From positions 11,008,501 to 11,072,500 of the forward strand of contig JABWDB010000001.1 in assembly GCA_019614645.1 (NCBI GenBank): DNA of 64,000 nt. Reading direction: 5' to 3'. Source of the DNA: Stratiolaelaps scimitus (lineage: Eukaryota > Arthropoda > Arachnida > Mesostigmata > Laelapidae). Position 1 is the first letter of the stretch, and every line of letters starts with the position of its first letter. The notes beneath the pieces were generated by a model, which was given only the letters and a program-made list of their open reading frames with translations, was not told the DNA's origin and did no database searches. The position numbers and the translations under genes were made by a program. Shown in pieces: positions 22,790 to 35,313 of the stretch.

Positions 22790-23721
22790 TCGGTCCTTAG
22801 CCGCTTAGGACCTTTAAATGCGAAGTAAAACAATAGACGAATAGGGAATAAGATCGTACGTTCCTGTTGACAAGTACTGTCCATGTTTTTTCTTTGGCAA
22901 GTGAGCCGTTTAATTGATTGGCTAAGCACGATAATTCGCGTCCACGTGATCAGTGCACCCGAGCGAGTCCTAAGTTCTCTCGATTTCAGAGTGGTAGATA
23001 TCTGAACAGAATTCAATCAAAATTACCCATATAGCTTTAACACGCTAAACCCATCTCATCTATGTACCCGCTATGCATACTCCATGCCATCACACGAATG
23101 GGAATGGGCCAAAATAGCATGATCGTTCTCGGAACCAGTTCTCAAATAGGCCGTTCTTTGGCAGCCAAGCCCAAGACTTGAAACGAATCAAAGTGCAGAT
23201 TTCGCACTTAGTACCCCTGATCTCTATGTTAAAGGGACGACGACGACGTCGCCACCGTCGTTCGTTGACTCTGCCAGTGGCATACTTTAGTAGACGTATT
23301 ATAGTAGTCGTAATCTTAGCTCGCGGTTGGGGATAGGACCCGAGTGAAAACCATTATTTGGGGAAGGCCCTCATTGAGCCTCGTCGCTGCCAACCCACTA
23401 TACCCCACTATAGTCTCGGCACTCGTCTCGGGCTCGACGGATGGCGATCTATGCCCCAGTCATTACACGGCTGATTTGATATGCTCACTACTACGTTATA
23501 TTCGCCGCGGCGTACGCTACTCCATTAGACTTGAGTCTACGGCCGTCGGATGTGCGGAGGGAGATCCCGGTGGGAAAGCGGGCAGCGGAAGGGGCTGCAG
23601 GGCTTGCGGGGTTATCCTATCTTTAAGTTGACTTTCGCACCCCGAGGACGGCTTCCATTTAACCCCTACTTTCTTTTCGTTTCTTCGTTCGTCCTTGCGT
23701 CGATTTGCGTCTCGGATGCAG

Positions 23722-23796
23722 CAGCCGGTGCAGCAGGCAGTCAGCGAAGGCAAGGGCATTCAGGCGATGCGGCATCCTTCTCTTTATACCTTTGCG
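23722..23796 (+). CDS. Candidate small internal exon, unknown
   Basis: A long pyrimidine-rich stretch (23668-23715) leads to GGATGCAG at 23714-23721. The phase-0 frame is open for 25 codons to a donor-like GCG|GTAGAA at 23796, with TAG in frame two codons beyond. The peptide is Gln/Ala/Gly-rich with a Lys and a Glu. The other two frames are also open across this short span, so coding potential cannot be separated from chance. Confidence 0.17.
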
Positions 23797-24329
23797 GTAG
23801 AATAGTCAACAAAGTTGGCTAGACTGAGCCGGGCTGGCGGGAGGACGAGGTCAGGTTCCTCTGAGACTTCGTAGCTCCTAGCACTTCATCTATCAAGCCT
23901 AAAAAGCTTCAATGAAGCTTGCGTCCCTTTCTGCCTTCTCTCCCATTGCTCTCACCTCCTATCCTCAGCCAACCGTTCTCTATAGCGTAGCCCTTGCTAC
24001 GCCCGCGGGGACCTCCGTTGAAACGCTGCGTTCACGAAAGGTCTCTCCGAACTCACTCTACTCCTGTGTGGCCCCCTCAAACGATGTTGACTGACTAACC
24101 TTGACAGTCTTTCCGTTTTTGACCAACATTGTGGCGTCGGCGGCGGCAGATCGCCGACTGGTATATTTTTACACTTTCTCTCTTGCCAGTGCAGGGTATA
24201 GCCGCCTCCATCGTCCCTGCCACCAGCACCACCACAGTCACAGCGAGGCTTGTGCAGGGCGTCATGCTGCTGCGGCTGCTCATGATGATGCTGCTGCCGG
24301 TGTTTACTGCTCGTAACGTCGTCTTCTTC

Positions 24330-24347
24330 TGAAATATGCATATTTCA
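24330..24347. repeat. 18-bp perfect palindrome
   Basis: TGAAATATGCATATTTCA reads the same on both strands. The ATGCAT core resembles POU-type binding sequences, but no regulatory role is shown. Confidence 0.5.
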
Positions 24348-25135
24348 TACAAAGTAATGAACTGTTCTAGGTGTAGACATCTCGCAACGCGTTTGGCCGA
24401 AAACGAATGGTGCCACCCCCAGTTTTGCGTGAACTACCTTCGTACCGCGCTCATATCAAACTTTATGAGTATTCACGTCATATGACGTTCACGTTCGTGA
24501 CTGTACTATCACTGCGGAAGTTGCTCGGGCTCACACCAGGATTTGTCCTTCGAAGAGTCTCCCCAACGTCAGCCTGAACGATTATGTCATCATCCTTCTT
24601 TCTAATCTGGCCTGGCAAGCTGACGATGTTGTGTGTCTGTGCGACCGTTGGATGTTGACGTGTTCATCTCTAGCGTTTGCTCTGGCCGGCGTCTGACGTA
24701 TGGCGTGTATCTTGGTCTATGGGTACCATAGCTATGCGTGAGCGAGTCCAACTAGAGCAGCATCCAGAGCCTCGATCGTACCATGGTAAATATCTCTCCA
24801 CGTAAATGTACGGCCATCCTCATGCCTACACGGCGACCTCTTCATATAGCAAGATGCATAGAGAGAGAGAGACCGTAAGAGGAGTAGCGAGGCACGCTTC
24901 TCCCAGGCAAACTCTGTGATTTGTGGATGCGCCCTCCTGACATGACATGGCGGATCGAGTGTTCGCATTCGCTTAGCTATTACGTATGGTACAGCAGCGG
25001 GCATACGCTGGACAGGGATGGGCGATATACGACGGCCGACTCGTTCATGAACACCCAGCACCAAGCAATGCTGCGCGCACCGGATCTGGATATGGGCGTC
25101 CGTTTTCATACATATGTATGTATGTGCGCTTGTCC

Positions 25136-25157
25136 ATATATATATATATATATATAT
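25136..25157. repeat. (TA)n microsatellite
   Basis: Eleven TA units, with short ATGT repeats just upstream. Confidence 0.95.
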
Positions 25158-26150
25158 GAGCCATTTGTTAAGTCAAACAGATCGTAGCTGCACCTATTCC
25201 ATGATGTATATGCCTGGACAAGGCAGTCCCCACGCCCCATAGCGAGATTCGATAAGGGATTCATAAGCGTACACTTCGCACAGTACAACTATATATGTAT
25301 ATATGCATACATAAGGAATTGAATTTGTGGGCAGCAGATGGCAAATGGCTCTCCTATACAGTATAGTGATGGTATTCACGTTGGAGATGGACGAGGAAAG
25401 CTCGACATCATTGCTTAGAGTTAGTGACAGATGTGTGTGCGGTTAGTGCTGGCTTGCTGCGGTCTGTCATTTAGATGCCTGGCCCGCTATGCGGACAGCG
25501 CTCTATGCTATAACATACAGGCAAACGAGAAAATATTCTGCATGGCTCATTTAATTCACTGCAGTGTACCGAGCGAACTACACGAGGCTAGCTGTAAATA
25601 ATGTAGAATTCAACTTTATCACCCAGCACATCATGAAATACGGGTGACGTCATATACAAATTCATTGCTCCGATTGTGTGTGCATGGTGTCGTCTCACTA
25701 GACAGCGGAGCTTCTCCAATATGCGGATACTTCTTTTCCCTTATTTTCCCTTATACACACACATTATATGTAGTTCGTAAGAAACTTAACTATTTGCCAT
25801 TGGCTTGCCATGGTGCCATAGTAGTATTTACAAAGGAAGTGATGGCATGCTCCGTGCATATATCGAGCTAAAAAACAACAACTCAGTCTCATATTGCAGT
25901 TATGCTCTCAACACGCTGGAGTGTATGGTAGTATTTAACGTTAAGTGTACGTTCAGGGGATCCATTCGTCGACAGGTCCATCTCTGGCTTTGGGAGACGC
26001 CTCGGTCTGCTAATGGCAATGTCAATTAACCAATGACAGAAGGAAAACGAGAGAGATGAAGAGAGAGGATCCTAACTGGAGATCTTACATGAGATGGCGT
26101 TTCGACAAAAGACAATTCCTTACATTCTCTTTCTCCACGCATTTGTGCAG

Positions 26151-26212
26151 GGCAGCAGCAACTGAACTACGTGTGCTCCTCCACACTGCCCCCACCCACG
26201 GCCGCTCCCTGA
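26151..26212 (+). CDS. Candidate terminal exon, Gln/Pro-rich C-terminus
   Basis: A strong acceptor tract (CATTCTCTTTCTCCACGCATT, then TGTGCAG) ends at 26150. After two leading bases the frame reads 19 codons to TGA at 26212: three Gln, a Leu-Asn-Tyr-Val-Cys segment and a Pro/Thr/Ala tail. Fifteen of 19 codons end in G or C. A second frame is open far longer (to 26361), with low-complexity Ser/Leu/Phe content. Without an upstream exon of matching phase the call stays tentative. Confidence 0.18.
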
Positions 26213-28046
26213 GTCACGGGCTTCGCCGACTGCCTGGCTTTTCTTCATTCGCTTCTCTCTCTCTTTCCTTTCTTTCTTATTCCTTCTCCTTTGCGGCCGA
26301 CTCCTACGAGCTGGGCGACTCACGCCCGGGGTCCGAACCTTCCCTATATTTAAGGAGATGATCGGATCTCCCTCAGAGCCTACGTCACTCTGTCCATCCT
26401 ACGTCGGCTAGCCCGAGCAGGGCCAGACTAGGCTCGGCCCGTTTTCTTCGCCGGCTTTCGACGACAACGCGGCCGGGTTTATTATGTTTAATGAAGTTCG
26501 TTGAGAACTCGCCAGGGACCTCATTACCACCAGTCGGGCGCGATGCCAGCGCCATCATGGTCGTAGCATGACTCTCGAGGGTGCCCTCCTTTCCAACCAG
26601 GCAGGACACCACAGCAGACACCATCTCAGCCGGCGCACAACTTATGACTACCACTCCCCAATGGCCGGCCTTAGTGCTCCTCATACGGACAGACCGACAG
26701 CAAGCGAGCAGAAAACAGCGGAGGCGCAGTCAGGCACAGAACGAGGAGGAAATAAGGAGCCCTAACCTAGGAACATAGGCGACGGTGGTCGTGGTCCTGA
26801 CGGTGGTCACGGGCAGAGATGGATGCCGCAAATCCTCGGCATTCTTGCCTCGCAGGCTCTCAAGTCCACGGTAACGATTCCACCACAGGACAAGCAGAAC
26901 CGAAGGCTGTTCAGGTATAATACGTACACTACCTAAACGGTGGATGGTGCGCTCGGTTGAAAGCCAGATATGTGGACGCCCCTGCTTCTTCATGAGCAAT
27001 GTTGGACTCCAATGCTGTTTTTCTTCCGAGTGGTGTCGAAGACGACAGAGCTGGACAAGTAGGCGCGCCGCAGCGATGCGAATGCCGAACAATATTGCGT
27101 CGTGGCGTCGAGGTGATGAGGGGCGCGGGTGAAAAAATTATAGGTAGTCTATCGTCATATCTCGGTAACTTGTTGGGAACGGTTCGTAGAGGGTTGGTTA
27201 GAGCATCTACTCATCACACATCATCATATAAGACACAAGACGGAGTAGTGCGCTATAACTCGTGGCGGGAGGAATAATGGTTAAGGGGACTGTATTAGGA
27301 GGGTGCGAGACGAACGATGAACAACTGCATATTCGCCGTCGGTGGCCGGTTCTGTGGGACGGTCGATGAATAAAGAGCGAAGGTACAGGAAACTGCAGTA
27401 GCAGCAGCGTCGGATATGCAGTATAGGAAGGTTTCCCGAACGCGAAAACCCCCATCTGCACCGAGCCAGCTTGCATGATGAGCTTGTGTGGCGGGAAAAG
27501 CACCGGCGAGGCTCGGATGGGGTTGGCGGGGAGGGGTGATCCTTTATTCTCCTTTAGTCCACGTGGTTCTATCCGAACTCGGGGGTTGCCAGGCCTAGCC
27601 AGACATTCGCTTCCAGAGAGAGATGTAGTGCGCAGTCATCGCGCGCGCGAGCGCTCACAGCGACCGCCAGCTGAATAGCGTCAGGACAAGGCTCGCTGAC
27701 GAGAGCGACATGAATGAGCTCGTTTTTATGCTCGTCGCAGTCTGACGCACAACCGCTTCACTTGCCCACCCCACCCAACCCCACGATACGCGGCGGGTTG
27801 GTCCGACCGCTCACCGGTATCAGGGCTTCATTGTGGTTAGAGGCAGACGGTCCATCCCTGGGCGCTTGTCACTGTTTCGGTGGTGTTTCTACCCAGCATA
27901 GACGGCTGTCACCCCTGTTGCCCCTGTGGCTGAATGGCTGGCTGGCAGCCGGATTTAATGTGTCACCACACTAATATCATTGCTTTTGTGTCAAGACGAA
28001 AATACAGGGCGAACCGCAAATCTAGGCTACATACGAACTTGTACAG

Positions 28047-28216
28047 GGATACTCACCTAGGTATAATATCAGCTTGCCCAAGTTCGACGGTCGCTGGCCC
28101 GCTTATGTTAAGAACAAAATGGATTTTGATGAGCGCACGTGCTGGTTCAACCGGCCCGCCAGCAAGCAGTCTCCTTCATATCAGGGGATTGAGGGAGAGC
28201 TCAAGGCGGCTGCAAG
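28047..28216 (+). CDS. Candidate internal exon, unknown protein
   Basis: The acceptor TTGTACAG ends at 28046 (weak pyrimidine tract) and the donor AAG|GTATCG follows at 28216. The frame gives 56 codons plus two bases, about 60% G/C-ending. The peptide looks like folded-protein sequence: aromatic and basic residues mixed with acids, a Phe-Asp-Gly-Arg-Trp-Pro motif near residue 13 and Cys-Trp-Phe near residue 32. No family could be named. A second plus frame (27934-28251) is open across the same span but is less balanced. Exit phase 2 could join a frame at 31467. Confidence 0.3.
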
Positions 28217-28349
28217 GTATCGGGAAGTGCGTATCATATATAATAGATTAAATTGATAACATACCACCACCGTATGCAAATTTGCCCACTGACCCAAACA
28301 GTTCCCACTCTCAATTTACTGCTATAGCAATAGAGCGTAAGTGAAGTGG

Positions 28350-28369
28350 ATATATATGTACATATATAT
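28350..28369. repeat. 20-bp perfect AT palindrome
   Basis: ATATATATGTACATATATAT, a dyad around GTAC that differs from a simple TA repeat. Cruciform-prone. Confidence 0.6.
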
Positions 28370-29024
28370 AAATTGTTGTATGCTTGATTCAGTAGCATTC
28401 AATTTGCGGGCCTCTCAGAATCTCGCGAATCAAGTCAATATAAAAATGAGTTCTATTTTTAAAGGACACGTCGTGTCGCGAAGCTCGGACAACGATCTGG
28501 CTCTTTTTTCGCCCTGAGCCTTCTTCCTATACCTTGAGGCCACGGGGTGGTTCGATGAGTGGTACAATCATAATCGTGTATCCACCGTTTACAGTACACG
28601 CATTTCGCCACTGTTTCATCTGAGGCTTCGTATACTGCGGTGGTAGCGTTTTGCTGGGTTATTTTACGCTTTTTGTTTCAACCACGGCACCGGTTGGCTG
28701 TTCCACTCCTTTCCAGCGCGTAGAACAGATGACGACGGCCGCGGTGGAGACCATGGTATTGTCATCGCCTTACTTTGTCGTTCTCCTATTGGCCCTTCCT
28801 CAAAGCCGGTATTGCTATAGAACGTCTCGGCTTGGCAAGCCAGCCTAGTAGTAGGTGTACGGGCGGCCAGAAGCGAAGCTTTTCCTCCGCAATTTAAGAG
28901 AAAAACGCCCTAAATGGTGTCCTCAGTTGAAGGCCAAAAGCCCACGGTAGCAACGCCGCCAAAACGCCAACTTGCGGCCACAGTGAACGGCGGCGGAGGA
29001 AACGCAACGGAAAAACGACACTTT

Positions 29025-29030
<6 letters not shown>

Positions 29031-29071
<41 letters not shown>
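29031..29071. repeat. (TC)n microsatellite
   Basis: Twenty TC units, one of the longest dinucleotide tracts here. It generates Ser-Leu runs in two plus frames. Confidence 0.95.
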
Positions 29072-29074
<3 letters not shown>

Positions 29075-29955
29075 CGGTTTCTGCCCACACCACAGACTTC
29101 CTGTGTGGGGTTCAGTGAAACTGCTGGCTTCACTGGCTGTCGGGGGCATCCTATCGCCTCGAAAGGCAGAACAAAAAAATACACACAACGATGAACGCAA
29201 TGTTGGCGCTCACTTTCCTTTTTCTGCGGGTTGCAGACGATAGCGGAGGTCACAACCTCGCCGAACACCACTTAAACGATAACAGCTTAGGTGGTGACTA
29301 TTAGATGCAGTGACATTTCCACAGCTATTTCATTAGAGCAAAAATTTGTTTTATTGCCAACTATTTTTGATAATGGGATGTATCACTGAGATGGCGTTCT
29401 TAGACTGTGCACTGATGTACACAGACATACAAGCGTCTGAACATCACATGGGGTGTGTTTTTGTCGTACATAGTTTTCGGTCGGCAGCACAGGTGTTTCA
29501 TTGATTTTGATTTTCAAGGCCGTATTGAAGATGAATTCGCCTCTCGCTCTCTCTCTCTCTCTCTGTCCGAGCCCGCCATCGTTGTCGCGCTTAGAGAATA
29601 GGCATGCTACTGAATGGCCGATATAATAGCCATAGGGTGCTATTGCATCGTTAGCCTTCCTTAGAGTGGCCCGAGTGCTCGCTGAGATCGACATCAATAT
29701 TCGTAAAAAAGCTGCACAGGTCGACCATCGCTCGAGGAGCCAGCTAACGCACCCGTCATCACGGACGGGCTTTAGTGACCTTACCATCATCCCAAGTATT
29801 GAGTAGATATTCGTCAACAATTGAGGGGAGAGGGGGGTGGCGGGATAGCGAGTCCCGTCATATCATGGCATCTCCGTAGCATGTATCGATATAGGAGCAT
29901 CTATGGTATTTCTGTAGCTCGCTAGTCGCTGTTCGTGTTCCATTGTCGCTAAAAG

Positions 29956-29994
29956 CTGCCTGCAAAGGACAGGCTCGCGGTTCTTTGCAGGCAG
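29956..29994. repeat. 12-bp perfect hairpin
   Basis: CTGCCTGCAAAG at 29956-29967 pairs with 29983-29994 around a 15-nt loop. The arm shares CTGCCTGCA with the hairpin at 21058. Confidence 0.5.
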
Positions 29995-30702
29995 ATGTCT
30001 TTGTCGAACAGCAGCGCCCTACTGGCAGTGGCATACTCGTTCGTATCTCTACGCACACAGCGAGAACGACACACGATAGCCGACAGAGACGAGTGAACTC
30101 GATCCATCCATTCTCTGCTTCTTCCGGCAGCGGGAATACGTGGGTAGCAGCGGTGCAGCCACCAGCAGGCATTTTCCTCGATCGCTCCGTCGTACGGCGC
30201 TTCCGCCGTATCCGGTATTAATTGTTCCTTCCGCCAAATCTCGTTGGGAGCGTCCGGCTCGTACCACCGCCACCACCAGCCCTAGGGGGGGGCAGCCACC
30301 GTAGCGTCAAAGCAACGGCGAACACATACGAACGAATATACCGTAGTACATAGATACGACGACAGCGTACGGCAATGGGAATATAATGGTGCCCTATATG
30401 GCGCGTATATATGTATATGTATATAGACTGCCATGCTTCTATGTTTCGGTCTTCCTTCCATCGTCGTGGAAGAGAGCGCGGGTCTGTTGTCCACCAACGT
30501 CATGTTTCTAACAGCCGTCTGGTATAGGGTCTAGGTAGCCATCGTCATTGCAGTGGGCGAATGAAATCGACGGCTCCTCCGATGGATATGATGGAGCCGA
30601 TCAAACGACTGAGTAGCAGGGAACGAACGAGGAGGGCTGGGGGCGCTCAGCGAGGGAGATATTACTGTTCGAAAAGCGTGGCCTAGCCACTGGCCACTAA
30701 TC

Positions 30703-30907
30703 ATTGCCTTAATGATATTGTGTTAGGCCCGGGCGCTGCGCAGAGAAATAGTGAAAGAAAAAGTAAGGGGTAGAGCGACATCGACCCACTGTTGATGCCG
30801 TAAGGCACGAGGATGCAAATGATCCGGGAGACACAGTCACGATTGTGAAAGCCACGAACGAGCCAGGTCGAGTGTCGTGTACCGTGACAGTATACCATTA
30901 AGGCAAT
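30703..30907. mobile_element. Possible 205-bp inverted-repeat element
   Basis: ATTGCCTTAATG at 30703-30714 recurs inverted at 30896-30907, bounding a unit of MITE-like size. No target-site duplication or known terminal motif was found at the edges, so this may be a chance repeat. Confidence 0.15.
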
Positions 30908-31466
30908 ACATGATCATTGCCCGCATTAGGCATTTTAAAGTCTTTCGCACTAGAGAAGCTACTACGCATCAAGGCTGAGGCAGTGGATACGTAAACCAAT
31001 ATTCGCCGAAATACTTATTTGCAATTTAAAAGCTCCATCCAGTATTTTGGAGCCCGCCATCAAGGGGTTGTCCCGCATCCGTCGGACGATCCGGCTCAGG
31101 TATATTGACGTTGCCCCACGATCTGCATTAGCGTAATATGTGCGGATGCCCTGCAAAAAGTGAGTTCCACGTAAACGTACATACACAAGTTATTTCTACG
31201 GCTACGTCGTCTATTTTCAAAAACAATCATTATCCTGTCGTAATTTTAGTGACGAGGACGGTACAGACATATTCATCAACGGTTGGATTGACCCCTGTCC
31301 ATATGTGCGTTTATTGTCTCTGGGATAACGCGTGAAGCTCAACATTAAAATAAAAACAGGTAATTCTTAGCAAAGATTTTCTCTATCTCTTGACCTCTTT
31401 CTCTCTGTCTCTCTCTCGTTACATTTCTCTCCATCCTTTTTCCTTATCTACCTTCCTCCCTCTTAG

Positions 31467-31666
31467 TGCCGTGGGTAACTTTCGGCCTTGTGCACTATTT
31501 CGAGCAGTCTCTCTCCTCCTCAGCTGGCCGAATTCTCGCAAGGCCACCCCTCGAGTGCCCCTCGGCTCCCGGGTACCCCAAGGTGAAAGACCCACTTTGC
31601 GCACTCACGCTGCTACCACCGCTGCTCTGCTCCGAACTGTACCGGGGGCGCTATACAGATGTGCAG
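31467..31666 (+). CDS. Candidate internal exon, unknown protein
   Basis: One of the strongest splice-flanked objects. A roughly 90-base pyrimidine-rich tract ending CTTCCTCCCTCTTAG (31466) is followed by a donor CAG|GTGACT at 31666. After two leading bases the frame is open for 66 codons, about 65% of them G/C-ending. It has a hydrophobic/aromatic start (Pro-Trp-Val-Thr-Phe), a Pro-rich middle and a Leu-rich segment before an acidic/basic end. It exits in phase 0. A second frame (one leading base) is also open, Arg/Ala-rich and less biased. No domain is recognised. Confidence 0.35.
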
Positions 31667-33234
31667 GTGACTCACAACCATCAGGTTGTAGTGTCTTCAA
31701 GCACTAATAGAAAAGTTGCGTGTGGGCGCCCGCCGTCAGCGTGCACCCACTCGCGTGCCTCCGAGCCTTGGGAGGGCTAGCCGACCCTGCCCCACGCCAG
31801 CGCATGTTGAGCGTGAAGTGGCGTGGAGACGTAGCCCTCGGCGTAGAGGCGGCCCTCGAGTGCATTACCTGAGACGCCTCTCCCGGGCCCGTAATTCTTC
31901 GTTAGCAGCACATCCTCAACTGTCCCTGTGCCAACGGTCCGTGTCCCAATGCTCTTCTATGGTCAGGCCGTGTCGGCCTGCTGTGTGTGCCACTCCGTGT
32001 TTGCCTGATCCAGCCGTCGTCTGGCCTAGCTACCTTTGGCTGTCTGTCCCCAATCTCGGACGCTCATAGGCCCCCCTCCGTTCCAGCCATTGTTCGTTGG
32101 TGAGGCGCGAAGGGGTTCGGGGGTTGTGGGTTGGAGGTGGCAAAGCCGGAAGAATGCATCCACGTCAGCAAGCCATCTGCGAAAAGGTTGTTGCAGTCAG
32201 TTTACCTGGAGGGCCTCGTACTACTGCGCTGTGCTCCCCCGCTCCGTCGTAAGCGTCACGGAGTGACTTCAGTGCAACAACAGCGGGCTGATATGGACAA
32301 GGCCATAGATTTGGCATCTTGTTTTTCATTACTCGGTCCGTGGCCGTGATCACGTTGGCCTGTTTCGTGTGCACGGAGAAGCGGAGAATATCCCGTTGGG
32401 GGGCGGCATTTGTCGCACGAGAGTGGGAGTGCATTTGCGGACGATGCAACTGTCAGTATCCACAGTTTACTCGACAACGAGCACTCCAGCAATAAAGCTA
32501 AACGAGAGACGAAAGCTTGCATTAACCAGCGTAGTACTTGTGCATCGTATGAATGCAAACAATCCCAGAGGCCTGGGCGGCGACTTAAACACTCCCGGCT
32601 CGCTAACTCTGCTGGACTTGAGAATACTCCCACTCAACAAGAAATGGCTCTCGAGACGCTTACGAGGTAGACGCTTACTCGTACGCACAAGTGTGTAACG
32701 AATACAACAGTCCCCATGTCAGGGGAAACATTCGTTCATTTTCTGCTGCGACAAAGGGCGTCCGTTGCGTCAGATCACTGAACACAATGTGAATGATCTA
32801 CGATATTCCCTCTCGGATTTTATCGGATGGGTCATGTAAAAGCGGACTCCAGGGTTCAACAATCATAGAAACAGAATATGGTTATACTTATCCATTTGTC
32901 TCACCATTTTCCCTCGATGCTAAGGTTTCGACTACGGTTACCAACTAAAGCAGTGACAGAGTTCCTCTGTCAGGTAGAGGTAACAAAAAGAGGGGATCTA
33001 CCTTCCAGATGGAGACACTGGGTGCACCTGTAACATCGTGTATTGCGAAACCTTCGCACCAACCTTAGACGCTCGATAAATTATAGGTTATGACTCCGTA
33101 AGTGCGTTCGATTCCGTACCCTCACAAGGGAAGTACGCTAACTCGAATACCCGGATTGGCTGATAATTTTTATGGCTAGCTAACGACCCGCATAGTATCA
33201 CGGTAAGAGGATTAGTGTCGAATGTCTGTTGTTC

Positions 33235-33261
33235 TATATATATATATATATATATATATAT
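33235..33261. repeat. (TA)n microsatellite
   Basis: Thirteen TA units. Confidence 0.95.
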
Positions 33262-33955
33262 GATTAGATATGATTTGCTATGTCTATCTACAAATATGTA
33301 ATCAAATCGGTTTTATTACTGTAAAGGTCTCTGTAGTTATAATGTATTAACTACTGTTCTCAAGATAAACTTTAACACTGAACCAAAATTTCGTTTTCCC
33401 TGAGCGTCTCGATCACGATGAAAATGCGGTCAGTGTGAGAATTGTGTAGATGTTGTGTGTGTTATCTATGCAGATACAAACATCGGCATGATCACTATGA
33501 ACTGAAACGCATTTCTGGTGAGGAAGTACGTTTAGGAAATACACTTCTTCGTCATTTCATAGAACAGCCCGCCTGGAGTTATATTTTTAGGCAAAAAAGA
33601 TCGGTATGCAAAGCTGTGAGGTTCAGGATTACATAACTGTTGAGTGCTGACCACTAAACACGGACAATAATAACAATACGCTCAATATAAATGTTTGTAT
33701 TTTCTGTTTGTTTATACCTTTCAATATCGTTTATATTATCAAGATTGCTATTTCACAACTACTCTATATCAGATATTATTACTAACTGTAATACACAGTC
33801 ATTCCTTTGTTGGTACACCGCATTTATCTATGATTGTCGACTGGATAAAAGATGCTTATAAACTATAATAAATCCGGGCATTAAACGCCGCTAAATATAG
33901 GAGAATATCAATGTCTTTCGGACATAGCTCTGCCAATTAAACATCTTGTACTAGA

Positions 33956-33975
33956 ATATATATATATATATATAT
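33956..33975. repeat. (AT)n microsatellite
   Basis: Ten AT units. Confidence 0.95.
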
Positions 33976-35094
33976 TATCCTTTCGAAAAGGTCAACCTTA
34001 TCTCGTAACCTGCCTTCTAATCAGACATATATTCATATCGTTCCCAAAATCGTTCATGCTGCACTTAATTATAATAGCACTATGACTGATTTTTTTCAAT
34101 GAAGTACCTATTACTTGGCTGAGTTACAGAATCATCTTAAAAGTGCCTCAACCGACAAGAAGCTTAGATGGCATTCCTCAACTATTTAGCATTTTATTAT
34201 ATTGCCGGAAGATGTACACATTGAAAGGTTGGATTAAGGCTGGTTGCAAACTTTGGAAGATTCTCATTATTCAGCTTTGGCGATATTGACACCAGATCGG
34301 CTCGTGTACACTTAACAGCAGCACGATACAACGACGGTCTTCTGTGTGACGTGGGAAGACGTTTTGAAATCGGTGTCGCACGAGAGTCGTGCTAAGTTCT
34401 CGATGCCATCGCATCAGCGTTAGGGCAGCCTGAACGAACTGTACTTTGTGCATCCCTGAACACCACCGGTCTAAAATTTCTCCAGACTTCGTAGAAACAA
34501 TATGTACACACGAAATGTCACCCGTTCACCGAGCATCCCAGGAGTGCACCTGCAGAGAATATGACGCATTTGGATGGATACGCTTACTTGAACGGTATTG
34601 TTTGGTCTTTCTGCGGTATGGATGCGATTGCAAATGATTTCGTACTCGAACTCTGATATCAGCAATCCAAAATGAATTGAATCCGAAGGCTTGTTTCGAA
34701 CAGTTTTTTATTGGCTGGTTTCTCAAGTTAGGAGCTCTTTGAATAGCGCCTCGTCCACGATGCATAGAACTTATTGACGGGAAACGCGTGATTTGACGGC
34801 AGGATATGTGTACGTCACGCTTGACACTTGCCAGAAACATATTGCTAGCAAGCTTCCGTCTCGGTTAATATTCATGACAGGCGTTACTTATCCATCTTTA
34901 GCGATGAAACTTTGCAACCTGATAATGTTAGCAACGTGTAAAATAGATAGAAAAAAAACATTGTTAGGATACGAATATAAATGCAACAAGTTTCGCCACG
35001 AGCTTCCTTCAAAAACAATATATATTCATACAAGGAGTAATACTAGAGCAAACTGTTCTCTTTGCCAATAGATGCGTTATTTTTATTATTATTA

Positions 35095-35313
35095 TTATAA
35101 AGCTCTCTGCATCCTTTCGTACATTTCTTCCTGAACAAAGCCTTTGATATGCTTGGGGCAACTCTGATTTGAATTCTCTAAGCGTTGATATTTTTCCTCT
35201 TTTTCTGTCGTCAAAAGAGCGTCATCTATTCTACTAATATGGCGCATTTTATAAAAGTGTTTATATAGGAGTTGCATTCTCTGTCGCATAATGTGAGATT
35301 TTACATGTATCAT
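35095..35313 (-). CDS. Candidate small ORF, Lys/Glu/Met-rich
   Basis: An ATG-started 72-residue frame lies on the minus strand within AT-rich DNA. The second half is highly charged (Thr-Glu-Lys-Glu-Glu-Lys) and could be helical or coiled-coil-forming. The stop is followed directly by TAA repeats containing AATAAA on the same strand (around 35080). Codon ends are not GC-biased, unlike the best candidates, so this may be an ancient element, a short ORF in an AT-rich trough, or chance. No family is recognised. Confidence 0.2.
   Translation of the reverse strand: MIHVKSHIMRQRMQLLYKHFYKMRHISRIDDALLTTEKEEKYQRLENSNQSCPKHIKGFVQEEMYERMQRAL

Larger units (their letters stand above)
15155..23721. other. 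Long non-coding stretch, GC-rich blocks with repeats and hairpin
   Basis: GC-rich blocks (15.2-15.9, 17.4-19.05, 19.6-21.55 kb) are open in many frames on both strands, but no frame shows consistent splice sites or a known domain. Contents are GA, AGC and CAG tracts at 15.6-16.0 kb, (TA)n at 16353 and 22121, an AAC tract at 19986-20007, a 10-bp inverted repeat at 18522/18587, a palindromic CTGCCTGCAG hairpin at 21058-21080 and the long hairpin at 22737-22789. Confidence 0.4.
23797..28046. other. Mostly non-coding stretch
   Basis: Contains an 18-bp perfect palindrome at 24330-24347, a (TA)n at 25136-25157 and GC-rich blocks at 26.1-27.2 and 27.5-27.95 kb. Overlapping frames in the GC-rich parts lack consistent splice sites, except for the short candidate at 26151-26212. 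Confidence 0.4.
28217..31466. other. Mostly non-coding stretch with TC repeats and inverted repeats
   Basis: Contains a 20-bp AT palindrome at 28350-28369, a (TC)n at 29031-29071, a (CT)n at 29547-29564, a 12-bp hairpin at 29956-29994 and a 205-bp segment bounded by 12-bp inverted repeats (30703-30907). It ends with a pyrimidine tract of about 90 bases that forms the next acceptor. Confidence 0.4.

Noticed and set aside
32350..32670. Phe-Ala-Asp-Asp resembling a reverse-transcriptase catalytic motif
   Set aside because: Flanking residues do not match other reverse-transcriptase blocks, and no upstream or downstream polymerase motifs are found.
33100..33125. GTTCGATTCC resembling a tRNA B box
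   Set aside because: The T-arm stem does not pair and no A box or acceptor stem lies at the right distance.
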